Source of the DNA: Amycolatopsis viridis
GTDB taxonomy: Bacteria; Actinomycetota; Actinomycetes; Mycobacteriales; Pseudonocardiaceae
Length of the DNA stretch: 64,000 nucleotides
Direction of reading: 5' to 3'
Assembly (NCBI RefSeq): GCF_011758765.1
Contig: NZ_JAANOU010000001.1
Coordinates: 1,922,001 to 1,986,000, forward strand
Part shown: positions 39,904 to 49,562 of the stretch, in pieces
Numbering within the stretch: position 1 is the first letter of the stretch
How the letters are laid out: every line of letters begins with the position of its first letter
Notes under the pieces: generated by a model
The model's database searches: none
What the model was told of the DNA's origin: nothing
The model's input: only the letters and a program-made list of their open reading frames with translations
Program-made: the position numbers and the translations under genes

Positions 39904-40320
39904 ATGTCTGCTGTTCACTACGACAGCTACAGCGATGCGCGCGCACATCTGAAGGACCTGCTGGATGCCGCCGAGAAGGGCCGGGTCGCCACGGTCAGGC
40001 GGGACTCCGCGACGGCCGCCGTGGTGGATGTCAGGCGGCTGCGCCACTTCCTCGCGTCGCTCGTCCCCTCGCGCGCCCAGGCCGTCCCGGAAGCCGGGGG
40101 CTGGTCGGTGTTCATTCCGGGGCTGCCGGTGGCTGCGGACGGCGCGTCGTTCGACGAGGCGGTCGGCGAGATGATCGACGCCCTGCGGGAGTACGCGCAG
40201 GACTGGCAGGAGCGCCTGCTGGATGCTCCGAATCACCGGGACAACTGGGGTTTGGTGCAGTTGATCAGCCTCAGTGACGACGGGCAGCTACGCGACTGGC
40301 TTGTCGGCGCAGCACGGTGA
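39904..40320 (+). CDS. Antitoxin-like protein (Phd/HicB-like)
   Basis: A 138-residue protein. The N-terminal 50 residues resemble Phd/YefM antitoxins (YDSYSDARAHLKDLLDAAEK, TVRRDSATAAVVDVRRLR). The middle (SVFIPGLPVAADGASFDEAV, GEMIDALREYAQDWQERL) resembles HicB. GGGAGG precedes the ATG at 39904. The stop overlaps the next gene as GTGA, the classic toxin–antitoxin arrangement. The link to a known family is by pattern only. Confidence 0.68.
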   Translation: MSAVHYDSYSDARAHLKDLLDAAEKGRVATVRRDSATAAVVDVRRLRHFLASLVPSRAQAVPEAGGWSVFIPGLPVAADGASFDEAVGEMIDALREYAQDWQERLLDAPNHRDNWGLVQLISLSDDGQLRDWLVGAAR

Positions 40321-40745
40321 CCACCTGGCCACAGCCGACTCGCCAGGATCACGAGACGTTCTGCCGGGTCGAGGAGTGGCGCCGGGTGCGCGACGCTCGC
40401 GGCCGGACCGGAACACACCACGTCACGTACGAACCCGATCTCGCCGACGGCAGGGTTCTCCGTACCCGCATCTCGCACCCGGTGGACCGCGGCGGCTACG
40501 GCCGGGGCATGGGGAAGCACATCCTGCGCGACCAGCTCGACGTCGAGGAACCGGAGTTCTGGTCGTGCGTGCACGACCGCGTCGCACCGCCTCGCGGGAC
40601 ACCTGCGCCGCCCGCAGGGGCTCTGCCGGCCGATCTCGTGCACATCCTGATCTCGCGCGTCGGTCTCGACGAGGCGGAGGTGGCGAAGATGAGCAAGGAC
40701 GAGGCGGTCGCCCGGGTTCGGCGCTACTGGATCGAGGGCACCTGA
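40317..40745 (+). CDS. Putative toxin partner (translational-repressor-type)
   Basis: A 142-residue protein with the pattern HHVTYEPDLADGRVLRTRIS followed by GKHILRDQLDVEEPEFWSCV. I associate this with actinobacterial proteins labelled cytotoxic translational repressors of toxin–antitoxin systems. It starts with GTG inside the antitoxin stop. No catalytic residues can be assigned from sequence alone, so toxicity is inferred from pairing and name. Confidence 0.6.
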   Translation: MTTWPQPTRQDHETFCRVEEWRRVRDARGRTGTHHVTYEPDLADGRVLRTRISHPVDRGGYGRGMGKHILRDQLDVEEPEFWSCVHDRVAPPRGTPAPPAGALPADLVHILISRVGLDEAEVAKMSKDEAVARVRRYWIEGT

Positions 40746-40799
40746 CCGGCGCGTTCGGCACCGCTGTCACATTCCGGCGCCGTCGCCGGTCTCTTCGGT

Positions 40800-41555
40800 A
40801 TGAGCGAACCCATTCTCGTCACGGGCGGAACCGGTGTCCTCGGCCGGGAGGTCGCCCGCTGCCTCCTCGCGCCGGGGCGCGAGGTCCGGATCCTCAGCCG
40901 CCGGGCGAAGCCCGTCGGCACCCCCTACGCGTGGCACACCGGTGACCTGCGCACGGCTGACGGCCTGGACGCGGCGGTCGCGGGCGCCGGTGTGATCGTG
41001 CACTGCGCGACCACTCTCGGTGCGAAGGACGCCGCCACCACGCGAACGCTCGTCGAAGCCGCCCGGCGGGCCGGTGCACCGCACCTCGTGTACATCTCGA
41101 TCGTCGGCGTCGACCGGATCCCGCTGCCGTACTACCGGGCCAAGCTCGCCGCGGAGGAGGCCGTGATCGCGTCCGGTCTGCCGTGGACGGTCCTGCGCGC
41201 CACGCAGTTCCACGATCTCCTGTTCCGTGGGCTGGAGGTTCAGCGGCGCCTCCCGGTCGTCTTCCACCCGGCCGGGTTCCGCTTCCAGCCGGTCGACTCG
41301 CGCGAGGTCGCGCAGCGCCTGGCCGGACTCGCGCTCGGCGACCCCGCCGGCCGCGCACCCGACCTGGGCGGACCGGAGGTCCGCGACGTCACCGACCTCG
41401 CCCGGCTCTACCTCCGCGCTCGCAACCGCCGCCGCCCGCTCGTGCCGGTTCCCATCCCCGGCGCGGTCGGCCGGGGATACCGCGCGGGCCACCACCTCAC
41501 CTCGAACGCCACCGGCCACAGGACGTTCGAGCAGTTCCTGGCGGACCGCACGTGA
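40800..41555 (+). CDS. NAD(P)-binding atypical SDR (NmrA-like)
   Basis: A 251-residue Rossmann protein. The dinucleotide motif TGGTGVLGREVARCLL is near the N-terminus, followed by VIVHCATTLG, HLVYISIVGVDRIPLPYYRA and KLAAEEAVIASGLPWTVLRA. This matches the NmrA-like/atypical SDR group, which may be enzymes or redox sensors. The substrate is unknown. It stands alone, tail-to-tail with a LysR gene. Confidence 0.85.
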   Translation: MSEPILVTGGTGVLGREVARCLLAPGREVRILSRRAKPVGTPYAWHTGDLRTADGLDAAVAGAGVIVHCATTLGAKDAATTRTLVEAARRAGAPHLVYISIVGVDRIPLPYYRAKLAAEEAVIASGLPWTVLRATQFHDLLFRGLEVQRRLPVVFHPAGFRFQPVDSREVAQRLAGLALGDPAGRAPDLGGPEVRDVTDLARLYLRARNRRRPLVPVPIPGAVGRGYRAGHHLTSNATGHRTFEQFLADRT

Positions 41556-41571
41556 GGTGCCGCGCGGCCGA

Positions 41572-42405
41572 CTAGGCGGCCATCGCGTAGAGCACCTCGC
41601 GCAGTGCGTCCTCCCGGTCGGTGCGCCACACGACGCGCAGCGCCAGTTCCGCGCTTTCCGGTACCGGCAACGCGACCAGCGTGCCGTCCGCGAGGTCGCC
41701 GCTGACCACGAAGTCCGGCAGCAGCGCCACGCCCAGTCCCTGGGTGACCCACGCGCGGATCGTGGAGACGCTGTCGAACTCCAGCCGCCGGCCGGTGGTG
41801 CCGAGCAGGCGGTCGGCCGCCATCCGGAACGAACACCCCGGCGGGGTCACCAGCAGCACGTCGTCCCGCGCGGTCTGGCCCGGCCGGGCGACCAGGTACA
41901 ACCGCACGGTGTCGATATCGGCGAACGACAGATCACCGCCGTCGAACCCCAGGGTCCCGAGTGCCGGTCCGGTGTCCAGCAGCAGTCCCGCGTCCAGTGA
42001 TCCGTCCGACACCGCCCGCACCATCGGTTGCCGCATCAGCGACCGCACCGCCAGGTCGACGTCCGGCCGCCGGTCGCCGAGACGGGCGACCACCGCCGGC
42101 AGCCGCGTCGCCACCAGCGTCTCGAGGGCGCCGACGGTGAACCGGGTCCGTTCGTCGCTCACCAGCCGCCGGATCGACTCGGCCTGGTCGAGCAGCCGCC
42201 GCGCCTCGGGCAGCAGCAACCGGCCGCGCTCGGCCAGCTCCATCCCCGTCGGCTTCCGATCGAACAACACCACCCCGAGCGAGGTCTCCAGCGACCGCAC
42301 GTGCTCGGACACCGTCGCCGGGGACAGCTCGAGCCGCTGCGCCGCGGCGGACACGGTGCCCGCCGAAGCGACGGCGACGAACGCCCGCAACTGTCGCAAC
42401 TCCAT
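41572..42405 (-). CDS. LysR-family transcriptional regulator
   Basis: A 277-residue LysR regulator with winged helix MELRQLRAFVAVASAGTVSA, AAQRLELSPATVSEHVRSLE and a complete effector domain. It is divergent from an MFS efflux gene 96 bp away and probably controls it. I use ATG 42405 (MELRQL); a start three codons upstream is also possible. Confidence 0.9.
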   Translation of the reverse strand: MELRQLRAFVAVASAGTVSAAAQRLELSPATVSEHVRSLETSLGVVLFDRKPTGMELAERGRLLLPEARRLLDQAESIRRLVSDERTRFTVGALETLVATRLPAVVARLGDRRPDVDLAVRSLMRQPMVRAVSDGSLDAGLLLDTGPALGTLGFDGGDLSFADIDTVRLYLVARPGQTARDDVLLVTPPGCSFRMAADRLLGTTGRRLEFDSVSTIRAWVTQGLGVALLPDFVVSGDLADGTLVALPVPESAELALRVVWRTDREDALREVLYAMAA

Positions 42406-42501
42406 GAGAACCATTCTAGTGATCCGGCGTTCGGGAAAACCGAAAGCGGCGTCCGGACCGGCCTGTTGAGCGGTGACGGCGGGAACCGGAGAGTCACTGT
42501 C

Positions 42502-43809
42502 GTGACGACAACGACTCGCCGAGGCAGTCTGCTCGGCATCTCCCTCGCCTACTTCCTGGTCCTGCTGGACACCACCGTGCTCACCGTCGCGCTGCCCGGC
42601 ATCCGCGCCGATCTCGGCGGATCGGTCGCCGGGCAGCAGTGGGTGGTCAACGGCTACACCGTCTCCTTCGCCGCGTTCCTGCTCGGCGGCGGCGCACTCG
42701 CCGACCGGTTCGGCCCGCTGCGCGTGTTCCGCGTGGGCGTCGCGAGCTTCGGCGTCCTCTCGCTGGTGTCGGCGGCCGCCCCGGACCTGACCCTGCTCGT
42801 CGTGCTGCGCGTCCTGCTCGGCGTCGCGGGCGCGGCGTGCCTGCCCAGTTCACTCTCTTTGATCAGCCGCCTGCACCCGGAACCGGCCGCGCGCGCGAAG
42901 GCGCTCGGCGCCTGGGCGGCGATCACCGGGGTGGCGCTCGCGGCCGGCCCGATCGCCGGTGGGCTGCTGGTCGATCTGGCGGGCTGGCGAGCGGTGTTCC
43001 TCGTCAACGTGCCGCTCGCGGTGGTCGGTCTCGCCCTGACCCGCGGCCGGGAGACGACGCCGGCCGGGCGCGGTTTCGACGTGAAGACCCAGCTCGCCGC
43101 GTGCGCGTTCCTCGGTCTGCTGACCGAGGCGATCGTGGACGCGCGCCCGCTCGCCGGTGTCCTCGCGCTGCTGGTGCTCGTGCTGTTCGTCCACTGGGAG
43201 CGTCGCGCCACCGCACCCACCGTGCCACCGGTGCTGGTCCGCAGCCGCGGCGTCGCGGTGAACCTGTTCGCCGGCGCGGCGGTGAACTTCGTGCTCTCCG
43301 GCGCGTTGTTCGCGGTGACGCTGCTGCTGCAGAACGAGCGGCACCTCACCCCGGTCGAGGCCGGGCTGGCGTTCCTGCCCCTGACCCTGCCGACCGCGTT
43401 CAACCCGCTGCTGACCAGCCGGATCGTCGCCGCCCGCGGGCCGCGCCTGCCGGTCGTGGCCGGTCTGACGCTGCTGACCGCCGGGGCCGCCGGCCTGGCC
43501 GCGACCGTCCACGCGCCCTACCCGCTGCTGGCGTGCGGCCTCCTGCTGCTGGGGTTCGGTGTGTCCCTCGCCCTGCCCGCGCTGGTCACCGGTGTGGTGA
43601 CCGCTGCGCCCGACGGGTACGCCGGTACCGCCGGTGGCCTGCTCAACGCCGTCCGCCAGGTCGGGGCGACCGTGGGCGTCGCGGTGATGGGCGCGGTGGT
43701 GGCCACCGGCGAATTCGGCTGGGCGTTCCTGCTCGCCGCCGCGGTGGCGGCGGCCGGTCAGCTGCTGAGCTTCTGCCAGAGGAACTCGAACAGCAAGGCC
43801 CACTTGTAG
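42502..43809 (+). CDS. MFS efflux transporter (DHA2-like)
   Basis: A 435-residue drug/proton antiporter-like protein with about twelve to fourteen hydrophobic segments. Motifs include FLVLLDTTVLTVALPGIRAD, QQWVVNGYTVSFAAFLLGGG and ALADRFGPLRVF. The antiporter signature GAWAAITGVALAAGPIAGG is in helix 5. GGAGAG precedes the GTG at 42502. Its last 52 bases overlap the convergent peptidase gene. Confidence 0.9.
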   Translation: MTTTTRRGSLLGISLAYFLVLLDTTVLTVALPGIRADLGGSVAGQQWVVNGYTVSFAAFLLGGGALADRFGPLRVFRVGVASFGVLSLVSAAAPDLTLLVVLRVLLGVAGAACLPSSLSLISRLHPEPAARAKALGAWAAITGVALAAGPIAGGLLVDLAGWRAVFLVNVPLAVVGLALTRGRETTPAGRGFDVKTQLAACAFLGLLTEAIVDARPLAGVLALLVLVLFVHWERRATAPTVPPVLVRSRGVAVNLFAGAAVNFVLSGALFAVTLLLQNERHLTPVEAGLAFLPLTLPTAFNPLLTSRIVAARGPRLPVVAGLTLLTAGAAGLAATVHAPYPLLACGLLLLGFGVSLALPALVTGVVTAAPDGYAGTAGGLLNAVRQVGATVGVAVMGAVVATGEFGWAFLLAAAVAAAGQLLSFCQRNSNSKAHL

Positions 43810-45767
43810 GCCAGCTGCTCGTTGTCCGCCGCGGCGCCGTGCCCGCCCTCGATGTTCTCGTAGTACCGCACGTCGTGCCCCTGCTCGCGCATGCGCGCCA
43901 TCATCTTGCGCGCGTGCGCGGGGTGCACCCGGTCGTCGCGGGTGGACGTCATGAACAGCGTGGGCGGGTAGGTCCGTCCCTTGTGGACGTTCTGGTACGG
44001 CGAGTACTGCGCGAGGTACGCCCAGTCCGCCGGGTCGTCGGGGTCGCCGTACTCGGCCATCCAGGAAGCGCCGGCCAGCAGCAGGTGGTAGCGCCGCATG
44101 TCGAGCAGCGGCACCTGGCTGACGATCGCGCCGAACAGCTCCGGGTACCGGGTGAGCATGACGCCCATCAGCAGGCCACCGTTGCTGCCGCCCTGGATGC
44201 CCAGCCGCTCCGGCGTCGTGATGCCCCGCTCGACGAGATCCCGGGCGACCGCGGCGAAGTCCTCGTAGACCAGGTACCGGTTCTCCTTGATGGCGCCGGT
44301 GTGCCAGCGGGGGCCGTACTCGCCGCCGCCGCGGATGTTCGCGAGCACGTAGGTACCGCCGCGTGCCAGCCATCCGCGGCCGATCACACCGCTGTAGGCG
44401 GGCAGGCGGGACACCTCGAACCCGCCGTAGCCGGTGAGCATCGTCGGCCCGTGGCCGCCTCGCGGCCGCACCACGAAGTACGGGATGCGGGTGCCGTCGT
44501 CGGAGGTGGCGAAGTGCTGTTCGACGGTGATGCCCGTCGCGTCGAAGCGGGCCGGGGCCTGCTTGAGGATCTCGGTGCCGCTACCCACCTGCCCGTAGGA
44601 CAGCGTCGCGGGCTGGGTGAAACCGCTGGTGTTGAGCAGGTACTCGTCGCTGTGGTCGGGATCGGTGTCGATGATCTCCGCGGTGCCCAGTTCCGGCGCG
44701 CCGGCCAGCGGCTCACGCCGCCAGCCGTCCTCGCCGGGCGTGAGCACGTGCAGCTCGGTGTGCACGTCGGCGAGGGTGGTGAGCAGCAGGTGGTGCTGCG
44801 TCCAGTGCCAGGATTCCAGCGACGTCCGCCCGTCCGGCTCGAACAGGACGGTCAGCTCGCGGTCCCCGGCGAGGTAGGCGTCGAAGTTCGCGGCGAGCAG
44901 GGTGCCCGGCGCGTACTCCTGGCCGCCGACGGTCCACGCGGTGCGCGTGCGGATCAGCAACCACTCCCGGTGGCTGGTGGTCTGCGCGTCCTCGGGCACG
45001 TCGAGCTTCACCAGCCCGCCCGGGGTGCGGAGGAACTTCTCGGTGCGGTAGAAGTCGATGGCGCGGCCGACGAAGTCGCGCTCGAACCCCGGCGTCGGGT
45101 CGTGGTAGGCGAACACCGCCACGTCGTCCGGCTTGCCTTCGAAGACCGTGACGGCTTCGGACAGCGGAGTGCCCCGCCGCCACTCCTTCATGACCCGCGG
45201 ATAACCCGACGCGGTCATCGAACCGGGGCCGAAGTCGGTGCCGACGTAGATCAGGTCCTCGTCGATCCAGCCGACCCGGCTCTTCGCCTCGGGCAGTTCG
45301 AAGCCACCCACGACGAACTCGCGAGACTCCAGGTCGAACTCGCGCACCACCGCCGCGTCCGCGCCACCGCGGGACAGCTCGGCCAGGCCACGCCGGTACG
45401 ACGGCCGCAGCACCGCCGCGCCCTGCCACACCCAGTTCTCGCCCTCGGCCTCGGCGAGCGCGTCCACGTCGAGCAGGACGTCCCAGTCGGGACGATCGGT
45501 GCGGTAGGAGTCGAGCGTGGTCCGCCGCCACAGGCCGCGCGGGTGCGCCGCGTCCTGCCAGAAGTTGTAGAAGTACTCGCCGCGCCGGCGGATGTAGGGG
45601 ATCCGGTCGTCGGCGTCGAGCACCTCGCGGGCCTCGGCGCGCAGCTGCTCGAACCGCGTGCTCGGCGTGAGCTCGGCGACCGATTCGGCGTTGCGCTGCC
45701 GAACCCACTCGAGCGCCTGCTCGCCGGTCACGTCCTCGAGCCAGAGGTACGGGTCTTCGTCAGCCAT
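43758..45767 (-). CDS. Prolyl oligopeptidase family serine peptidase
   Basis: A 669-residue S9A-type peptidase that cuts short peptides after proline. The N-terminal β-propeller covers about residues 70–400. The α/β-hydrolase domain carries the nucleophile in GIQGGSNGGLLMG, Asp in TSTRDDRVHPAH and His in EGGHGAAADN. The start MADEDPYLWLEDVTGEQALEW is typical. There is no signal peptide, so it is cytoplasmic. Confidence 0.93.
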   Translation of the reverse strand: MADEDPYLWLEDVTGEQALEWVRQRNAESVAELTPSTRFEQLRAEAREVLDADDRIPYIRRRGEYFYNFWQDAAHPRGLWRRTTLDSYRTDRPDWDVLLDVDALAEAEGENWVWQGAAVLRPSYRRGLAELSRGGADAAVVREFDLESREFVVGGFELPEAKSRVGWIDEDLIYVGTDFGPGSMTASGYPRVMKEWRRGTPLSEAVTVFEGKPDDVAVFAYHDPTPGFERDFVGRAIDFYRTEKFLRTPGGLVKLDVPEDAQTTSHREWLLIRTRTAWTVGGQEYAPGTLLAANFDAYLAGDRELTVLFEPDGRTSLESWHWTQHHLLLTTLADVHTELHVLTPGEDGWRREPLAGAPELGTAEIIDTDPDHSDEYLLNTSGFTQPATLSYGQVGSGTEILKQAPARFDATGITVEQHFATSDDGTRIPYFVVRPRGGHGPTMLTGYGGFEVSRLPAYSGVIGRGWLARGGTYVLANIRGGGEYGPRWHTGAIKENRYLVYEDFAAVARDLVERGITTPERLGIQGGSNGGLLMGVMLTRYPELFGAIVSQVPLLDMRRYHLLLAGASWMAEYGDPDDPADWAYLAQYSPYQNVHKGRTYPPTLFMTSTRDDRVHPAHARKMMARMREQGHDVRYYENIEGGHGAAADNEQLAYKWALLFEFLWQKLSS

Positions 45768-45796
45768 GTCCCCATCCTGCCAGGTGGGGATCGTTT

Positions 45797-46357
45797 TCAA
45801 CGCCAGGCGGGGTCCCGGCCGGTCAGCGCGAGGAAGCGGTCGAGCTCGCTCGCGCCGGGGCCGACCTCCACGACGGGCGCGAAGACGTCGTCGTCCGGGC
45901 GCGGCCGGGAGCGCATCCGCTCGGCGAACAGCAGCGCGACGTGCACGGCCTCGGCGTCCGGCTCGTAGGGGACGTCGAAGGTGCGGGCGAGGTCCCAGCC
46001 GTGGGCGACCGAGTCGACCAGGTGCATGGTGAGCGCCACGGAGCCGGGGAAGGTGCCGAACTCCCGCACGGTCACCTCGCGGGTGAGCACGGCGTCGTCC
46101 GCCGCGGCGTCCAGGAAGGCGTCCACGGACTCGCGGTAAGCGCGGTAGGGGCCGGGGTCGAGCGAACCGATGTGCCAGTCGGCTGCTGCGCCCTCGCGCA
46201 GCGCCACGGCGAAGGCGCGGTTCTCCCGGACCTGGTGGGTGAGCAGGTCGCCCAGCGTCCAGCCGGCACACGGGGTGCGCAGGCCGAGATCGCTGACGCC
46301 GGAGACGATCTTGTCCATCGTCGCGAGAACCCGGCGGTCGAGGTCACGGATGTCCAT
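45797..46357 (-). CDS. TIGR03086-type DinB/maleylpyruvate isomerase-fold protein
   Basis: A 186-residue four-helix-bundle protein. [20 protein letters not shown] and the histidine segment [16 protein letters not shown] are the metal-site blocks of the TIGR03086/mycothiol-dependent isomerase group. Members handle mycothiol or similar thiol cofactors, but the substrate here is unknown. It is divergent from a MocR gene. Confidence 0.85.
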   Translation of the reverse strand: MDIRDLDRRVLATMDKIVSGVSDLGLRTPCAGWTLGDLLTHQVRENRAFAVALREGAAADWHIGSLDPGPYRAYRESVDAFLDAAADDAVLTREVTVREFGTFPGSVALTMHLVDSVAHGWDLARTFDVPYEPDAEAVHVALLFAERMRSRPRPDDDVFAPVVEVGPGASELDRFLALTGRDPAWR

Positions 46358-46437
46358 GCCGCCACCCTACGAACACCAGTGGCCTCGTCGAAGGGCCAAA
46401 ACCGGGTATTTCGAGGTGGGCTAATTAGGCTCGGGGG

Positions 46438-47853
46438 ATGGACATCCAGATCGAGCTGGGACCCGGCCGGGGCCGGCGGGATGCCATCTACCGCCAGATC
46501 CGCGACGCGATCCTCGACGGGCGGCTGCGCGCCGGGGACACGCTCCCGCCGACCCGTGAGCTCGCTCAGCGCCTCGCGGTCTCGCGCACCACGGTCAGCG
46601 CCGCCTACGACCGGCTGATCGCGGAAGGGTTCCTGGAGTCCCGGGTGGGATCGGGCACCTTCGTCGGCGCGGGCGCGCGGCGCGACGTGCGCCCGGCGGG
46701 CGGTGCCCCGGCGTCCCTGACCCCGGTCGCGGTGTGGCACGACGTGCCCGGGCCGCCGCACCGGTTCTGCGAACAGCCGGAGTTCGACTTCCGCACCGGC
46801 GCCCCCGACGTGTCCTTGTTCCCGTTCGACACCTGGCGCCGGCTGGTGACCCAGCAGTTGCGCCGGTCGCGCCGCGACGTGCTGACCTACGGTGATCCGG
46901 AGGGGCATCCCGCGCTGCGGGAGGCGATCGCCCGGCACATCGGCGTGTCCCGGGCGGTGCGGGTCACCCCCGACGACGTCCTGGTGACCAACGGCTCGCA
47001 GCAGGCGCTGGACCTCGCCGCGCGCGTGCTGATCGAGCCCGGCGCGCGGGTCGCGGTCGAGGACCCCGGCTACCCACCCCCGCGGCAGCTGTTCACCACC
47101 CTCGGCGCCCGGCCGGTCGGCGTGCCGGTCGACGAGGAGGGCATCGTGGTCGACCACATCCCGGCCGACTGCCGGCTGGTGTACGTGACACCGTCGCACC
47201 AGTACCCGCTCGGCGTGCCGATGTCGATGGCGCGGCGCGTGGCACTGATCGAGTGGGCGCGCCGGCACGACGCCGCGATCCTGGAGGACGATTACGACAC
47301 CGAGTTCCGCTACACCGGCCGGCCGCTGGAGCCGTTGCGCAACCTCGATCCCAGTGGACGCGTGCTCTACATCGGATCGTTCTCGAAGGTCCTGCTGCCC
47401 GGCTTGCGCCTGGGTTTCCTCGTCGCCCCGCCGGGGCTGCGTCCCGCGCTGGCCAAGGCGAAGTACCTGACCGACTGGCACTCCGCGAGCGTCACGCAGG
47501 CGGCGCTGGCGGAGTTCATGGACACCGGTGAGTTCGCGCGGCACCTCCGCCGCACCCGGCGCGAGTACGCCGCCCGGTGGGAGGTGGTGTGCCGGGTCGT
47601 CGAGCGGGACTTCCCGTGGCTGCGGCTGATCCCGTCGTCGGCCGGCCTCCACGTGAGTGCTCTCAGCTCCAAACCGGTGCGCCCGGTGGTGCGAGCCGCG
47701 CGGCAAGCCGGGGTGCGGATTTCCACGCTGGGCGACTTCACGACCGTGCCGGACGCCCTGGACGGGCTGGTGTTCGGCTTCGGCGCCATCCCACGGGAGC
47801 GGATCGAGCCCGGATTGCGGGCTTTCGCGGAGAGCGACCGGGCTCTAACCTGA
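46438..47853 (+). CDS. MocR/PdxR-family transcriptional regulator
   Basis: A 471-residue regulator with a GntR winged helix (IYRQIRDAILDGRLRAGDTL, PPTRELAQRLAVSRTTVSAA, RVGSGTFVG) and an aminotransferase domain with the PLP lysine in IGSFSKVLLPGLRLGFL. TAGGCT at 46426–46431 lies six bases before the ATG, so the message is probably leaderless. It may control the divergent DinB-like gene or PLP synthesis elsewhere; no pdx genes are in the window. Confidence 0.9.
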   Translation: MDIQIELGPGRGRRDAIYRQIRDAILDGRLRAGDTLPPTRELAQRLAVSRTTVSAAYDRLIAEGFLESRVGSGTFVGAGARRDVRPAGGAPASLTPVAVWHDVPGPPHRFCEQPEFDFRTGAPDVSLFPFDTWRRLVTQQLRRSRRDVLTYGDPEGHPALREAIARHIGVSRAVRVTPDDVLVTNGSQQALDLAARVLIEPGARVAVEDPGYPPPRQLFTTLGARPVGVPVDEEGIVVDHIPADCRLVYVTPSHQYPLGVPMSMARRVALIEWARRHDAAILEDDYDTEFRYTGRPLEPLRNLDPSGRVLYIGSFSKVLLPGLRLGFLVAPPGLRPALAKAKYLTDWHSASVTQAALAEFMDTGEFARHLRRTRREYAARWEVVCRVVERDFPWLRLIPSSAGLHVSALSSKPVRPVVRAARQAGVRISTLGDFTTVPDALDGLVFGFGAIPRERIEPGLRAFAESDRALT

Positions 47854-47887
47854 TGTGAGCCGGGTCACGTCCAGCTGGAGGCTGCCG

Positions 47888-48316
47888 ATGCGGATCGCCG
47901 ACGTACTGCGGAGCAAGGGGGACTGGGTCGCCACGGTACGGCCCGAGTCGTCCATCACCGATCTGCTCGCCGGCCTGTCCGAGCACAACGTGGGCGCGAT
48001 GGTCGTGGTGGGCGACGACGGCATCGCCGGCATCGTGTCGGAACGGGACGTGGTGCGGAAGCTGCACGAACGCGGCCCGGCCCTGCTGGAGCGGCCGGTG
48101 TCGGAGATCATGACGACGCTCGTCGCCACCTGCACCCCGCGCGATTCGGTGGACGACCTCAGCGTGCTGATGACGACGCGGCGAGTGCGGCACGTGCCGG
48201 TCATCGAGGACGGCAGGCTCGCCGGAATCGTCAGCATCGGCGATGTGGTCAAGACCCGGATGGAACAGCTCGAGGCGACGCAGCAGCAGCTCGCCGCCTA
48301 CATCGCGCAAGGCTGA
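47888..48316 (+). CDS. CBS-domain protein
   Basis: A 142-residue protein made of two CBS domains (about 8–60 and 73–130). The paired motifs are GIAGIVSERDVVRKL and GRLAGIVSIGDVVKTR. Such stand-alone pairs sense adenosine nucleotides or similar ligands. CTGGAGG precedes the ATG at 47888. Its last 19 bases overlap the convergent DUF2293 gene. Confidence 0.9.
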   Translation: MRIADVLRSKGDWVATVRPESSITDLLAGLSEHNVGAMVVVGDDGIAGIVSERDVVRKLHERGPALLERPVSEIMTTLVATCTPRDSVDDLSVLMTTRRVRHVPVIEDGRLAGIVSIGDVVKTRMEQLEATQQQLAAYIAQG

Positions 48317-49359
48317 GCGCGCTCTTCCCAGCTCCGGAGGATCCGGTCGAGGGCGGGACGGATGCGTTCGCGGGCCTCCGCGCGGGGCACGCCGTCCATG
48401 AGCAACCGGTCGTAGCCGGTGTCCAGGTGCCGGATCGAGGCGATCACCGCGAGCCGCACCGCCTCCTCGCCGAGTGCCCGCCCGGCGGCCGACCGTCCCA
48501 CCCGTCCGCTGCCGCGGGTTCCGGCGTGCTCGGCGATCGCCCGTGCCCGGTCCGGCGGGCAGCCCGGGTAGAGCCGGCGGATGGTGTCCGCGAACGCCGC
48601 CTGGAAGTCCACGTCCTGGGCGGCGCGCCGCTGCGCGTCGCGGTCCCGCCGGCGGGCGCGGGCGTCCTCGTCGGCGAGACACTGCTGTTCGGCCCGGTCG
48701 AGGGCGGCTTCCTCGACGAGGATCCCCTGGCGCTCGTAGCGTTTGCGCCGCCGGTTGAAGCGCTGGACCAGCACGCAGAGAGTGCTTTCCTGCTTGGCGC
48801 GGCGCGACAGGGCGGCGTTCCCGGCGGGCAGCAGGACCAGGTGGTCGAAGTCGGCGCAGGCGAGGCAGAGCGGGCCCTCGGGAAGCAGGAGGTCGCCCGC
48901 CCGGCCGGCCGCACCGCACCCCGCGCACGTCCACGCCGCATCGGCCGGGTTCACCGCCAGGTCGGGTGCCTTGTTCTGCCGCTCGGTCAGGCGGGCCCGC
49001 TGCTCCTCGGTGAGGTTCGGCGCCAGCCAGTGCGTGCGGCAGAGCCGGTCCAGCGCGTCGTCACCGGTGAACCGCAGGTCGCCCCGCTCCCGGGTGGCCG
49101 CGGTGTACGCGGTGTCGGCCGGGGTCAGCCCGTTCTCGCGCGCCCACGCCTGGAGGCAGCGGAGAGCCTCGCCGATGCGCGCGTCGTCGACGGGGAGCGC
49201 CGCGGTGAGGGGGCTGAACCGGCCCCGGCGCCACTCCTCGATCCGGGCCGCCCGCACCCAGCCGAGCCCGGCGAACACGTCGACCGGAGCAACGTACTTG
49301 CGCTGTGCGAGCGCCGAAGCCGCCACGGCGGCGACGCGGCTGTTCAGTTTCCCGGCCAT
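48298..49359 (-). CDS. DUF2293-domain protein
   Basis: A 353-residue protein. The C-terminal DUF2293 unit (about 265–345) reads FADTIRRLYPGCPPDRARAI, AEHAGTRGSGRVGR and ends near SWEERAQPCAM. The centre has a possible zinc ribbon (TCAGCGAAG…CLACADF) followed by an Arg-rich helix (RFNRRRKRYERQGI). That layout suggests nucleic-acid binding, but the function is unknown. Confidence 0.8.
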   Translation of the reverse strand: MAGKLNSRVAAVAASALAQRKYVAPVDVFAGLGWVRAARIEEWRRGRFSPLTAALPVDDARIGEALRCLQAWARENGLTPADTAYTAATRERGDLRFTGDDALDRLCRTHWLAPNLTEEQRARLTERQNKAPDLAVNPADAAWTCAGCGAAGRAGDLLLPEGPLCLACADFDHLVLLPAGNAALSRRAKQESTLCVLVQRFNRRRKRYERQGILVEEAALDRAEQQCLADEDARARRRDRDAQRRAAQDVDFQAAFADTIRRLYPGCPPDRARAIAEHAGTRGSGRVGRSAAGRALGEEAVRLAVIASIRHLDTGYDRLLMDGVPRAEARERIRPALDRILRSWEERAQPCAM

Positions 49360-49562
49360 CGGGCGCAGAGTCTAACCGCCCTTCCGCGCACCGGGACGAG
49401 CATCCACTGTGGACGCTGGACGGGGCGGGGATCTTACCGCACACCTCCGACAAGACGGCGTAGTCCGCCGCCCGGGTCACAGATTTGTCCACATCGGCCT
49501 CAGCCATCCACAGAATTTCGTTCTGTTCTTCGACTGCTTGTTTCCTGCCGCATAGTGGGTCC

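Noticed and set aside
42639-45968. A 1109-codon forward frame across the MFS and peptidase genes
   Set aside because: It runs out of frame through one gene and antisense through the other, with no start signal.
46415-46437. An iron box upstream of the MocR gene
   Set aside because: GCTAATTAGGCT resembles only part of the IdeR consensus; the TAGGCT part is better read as a -10 element.
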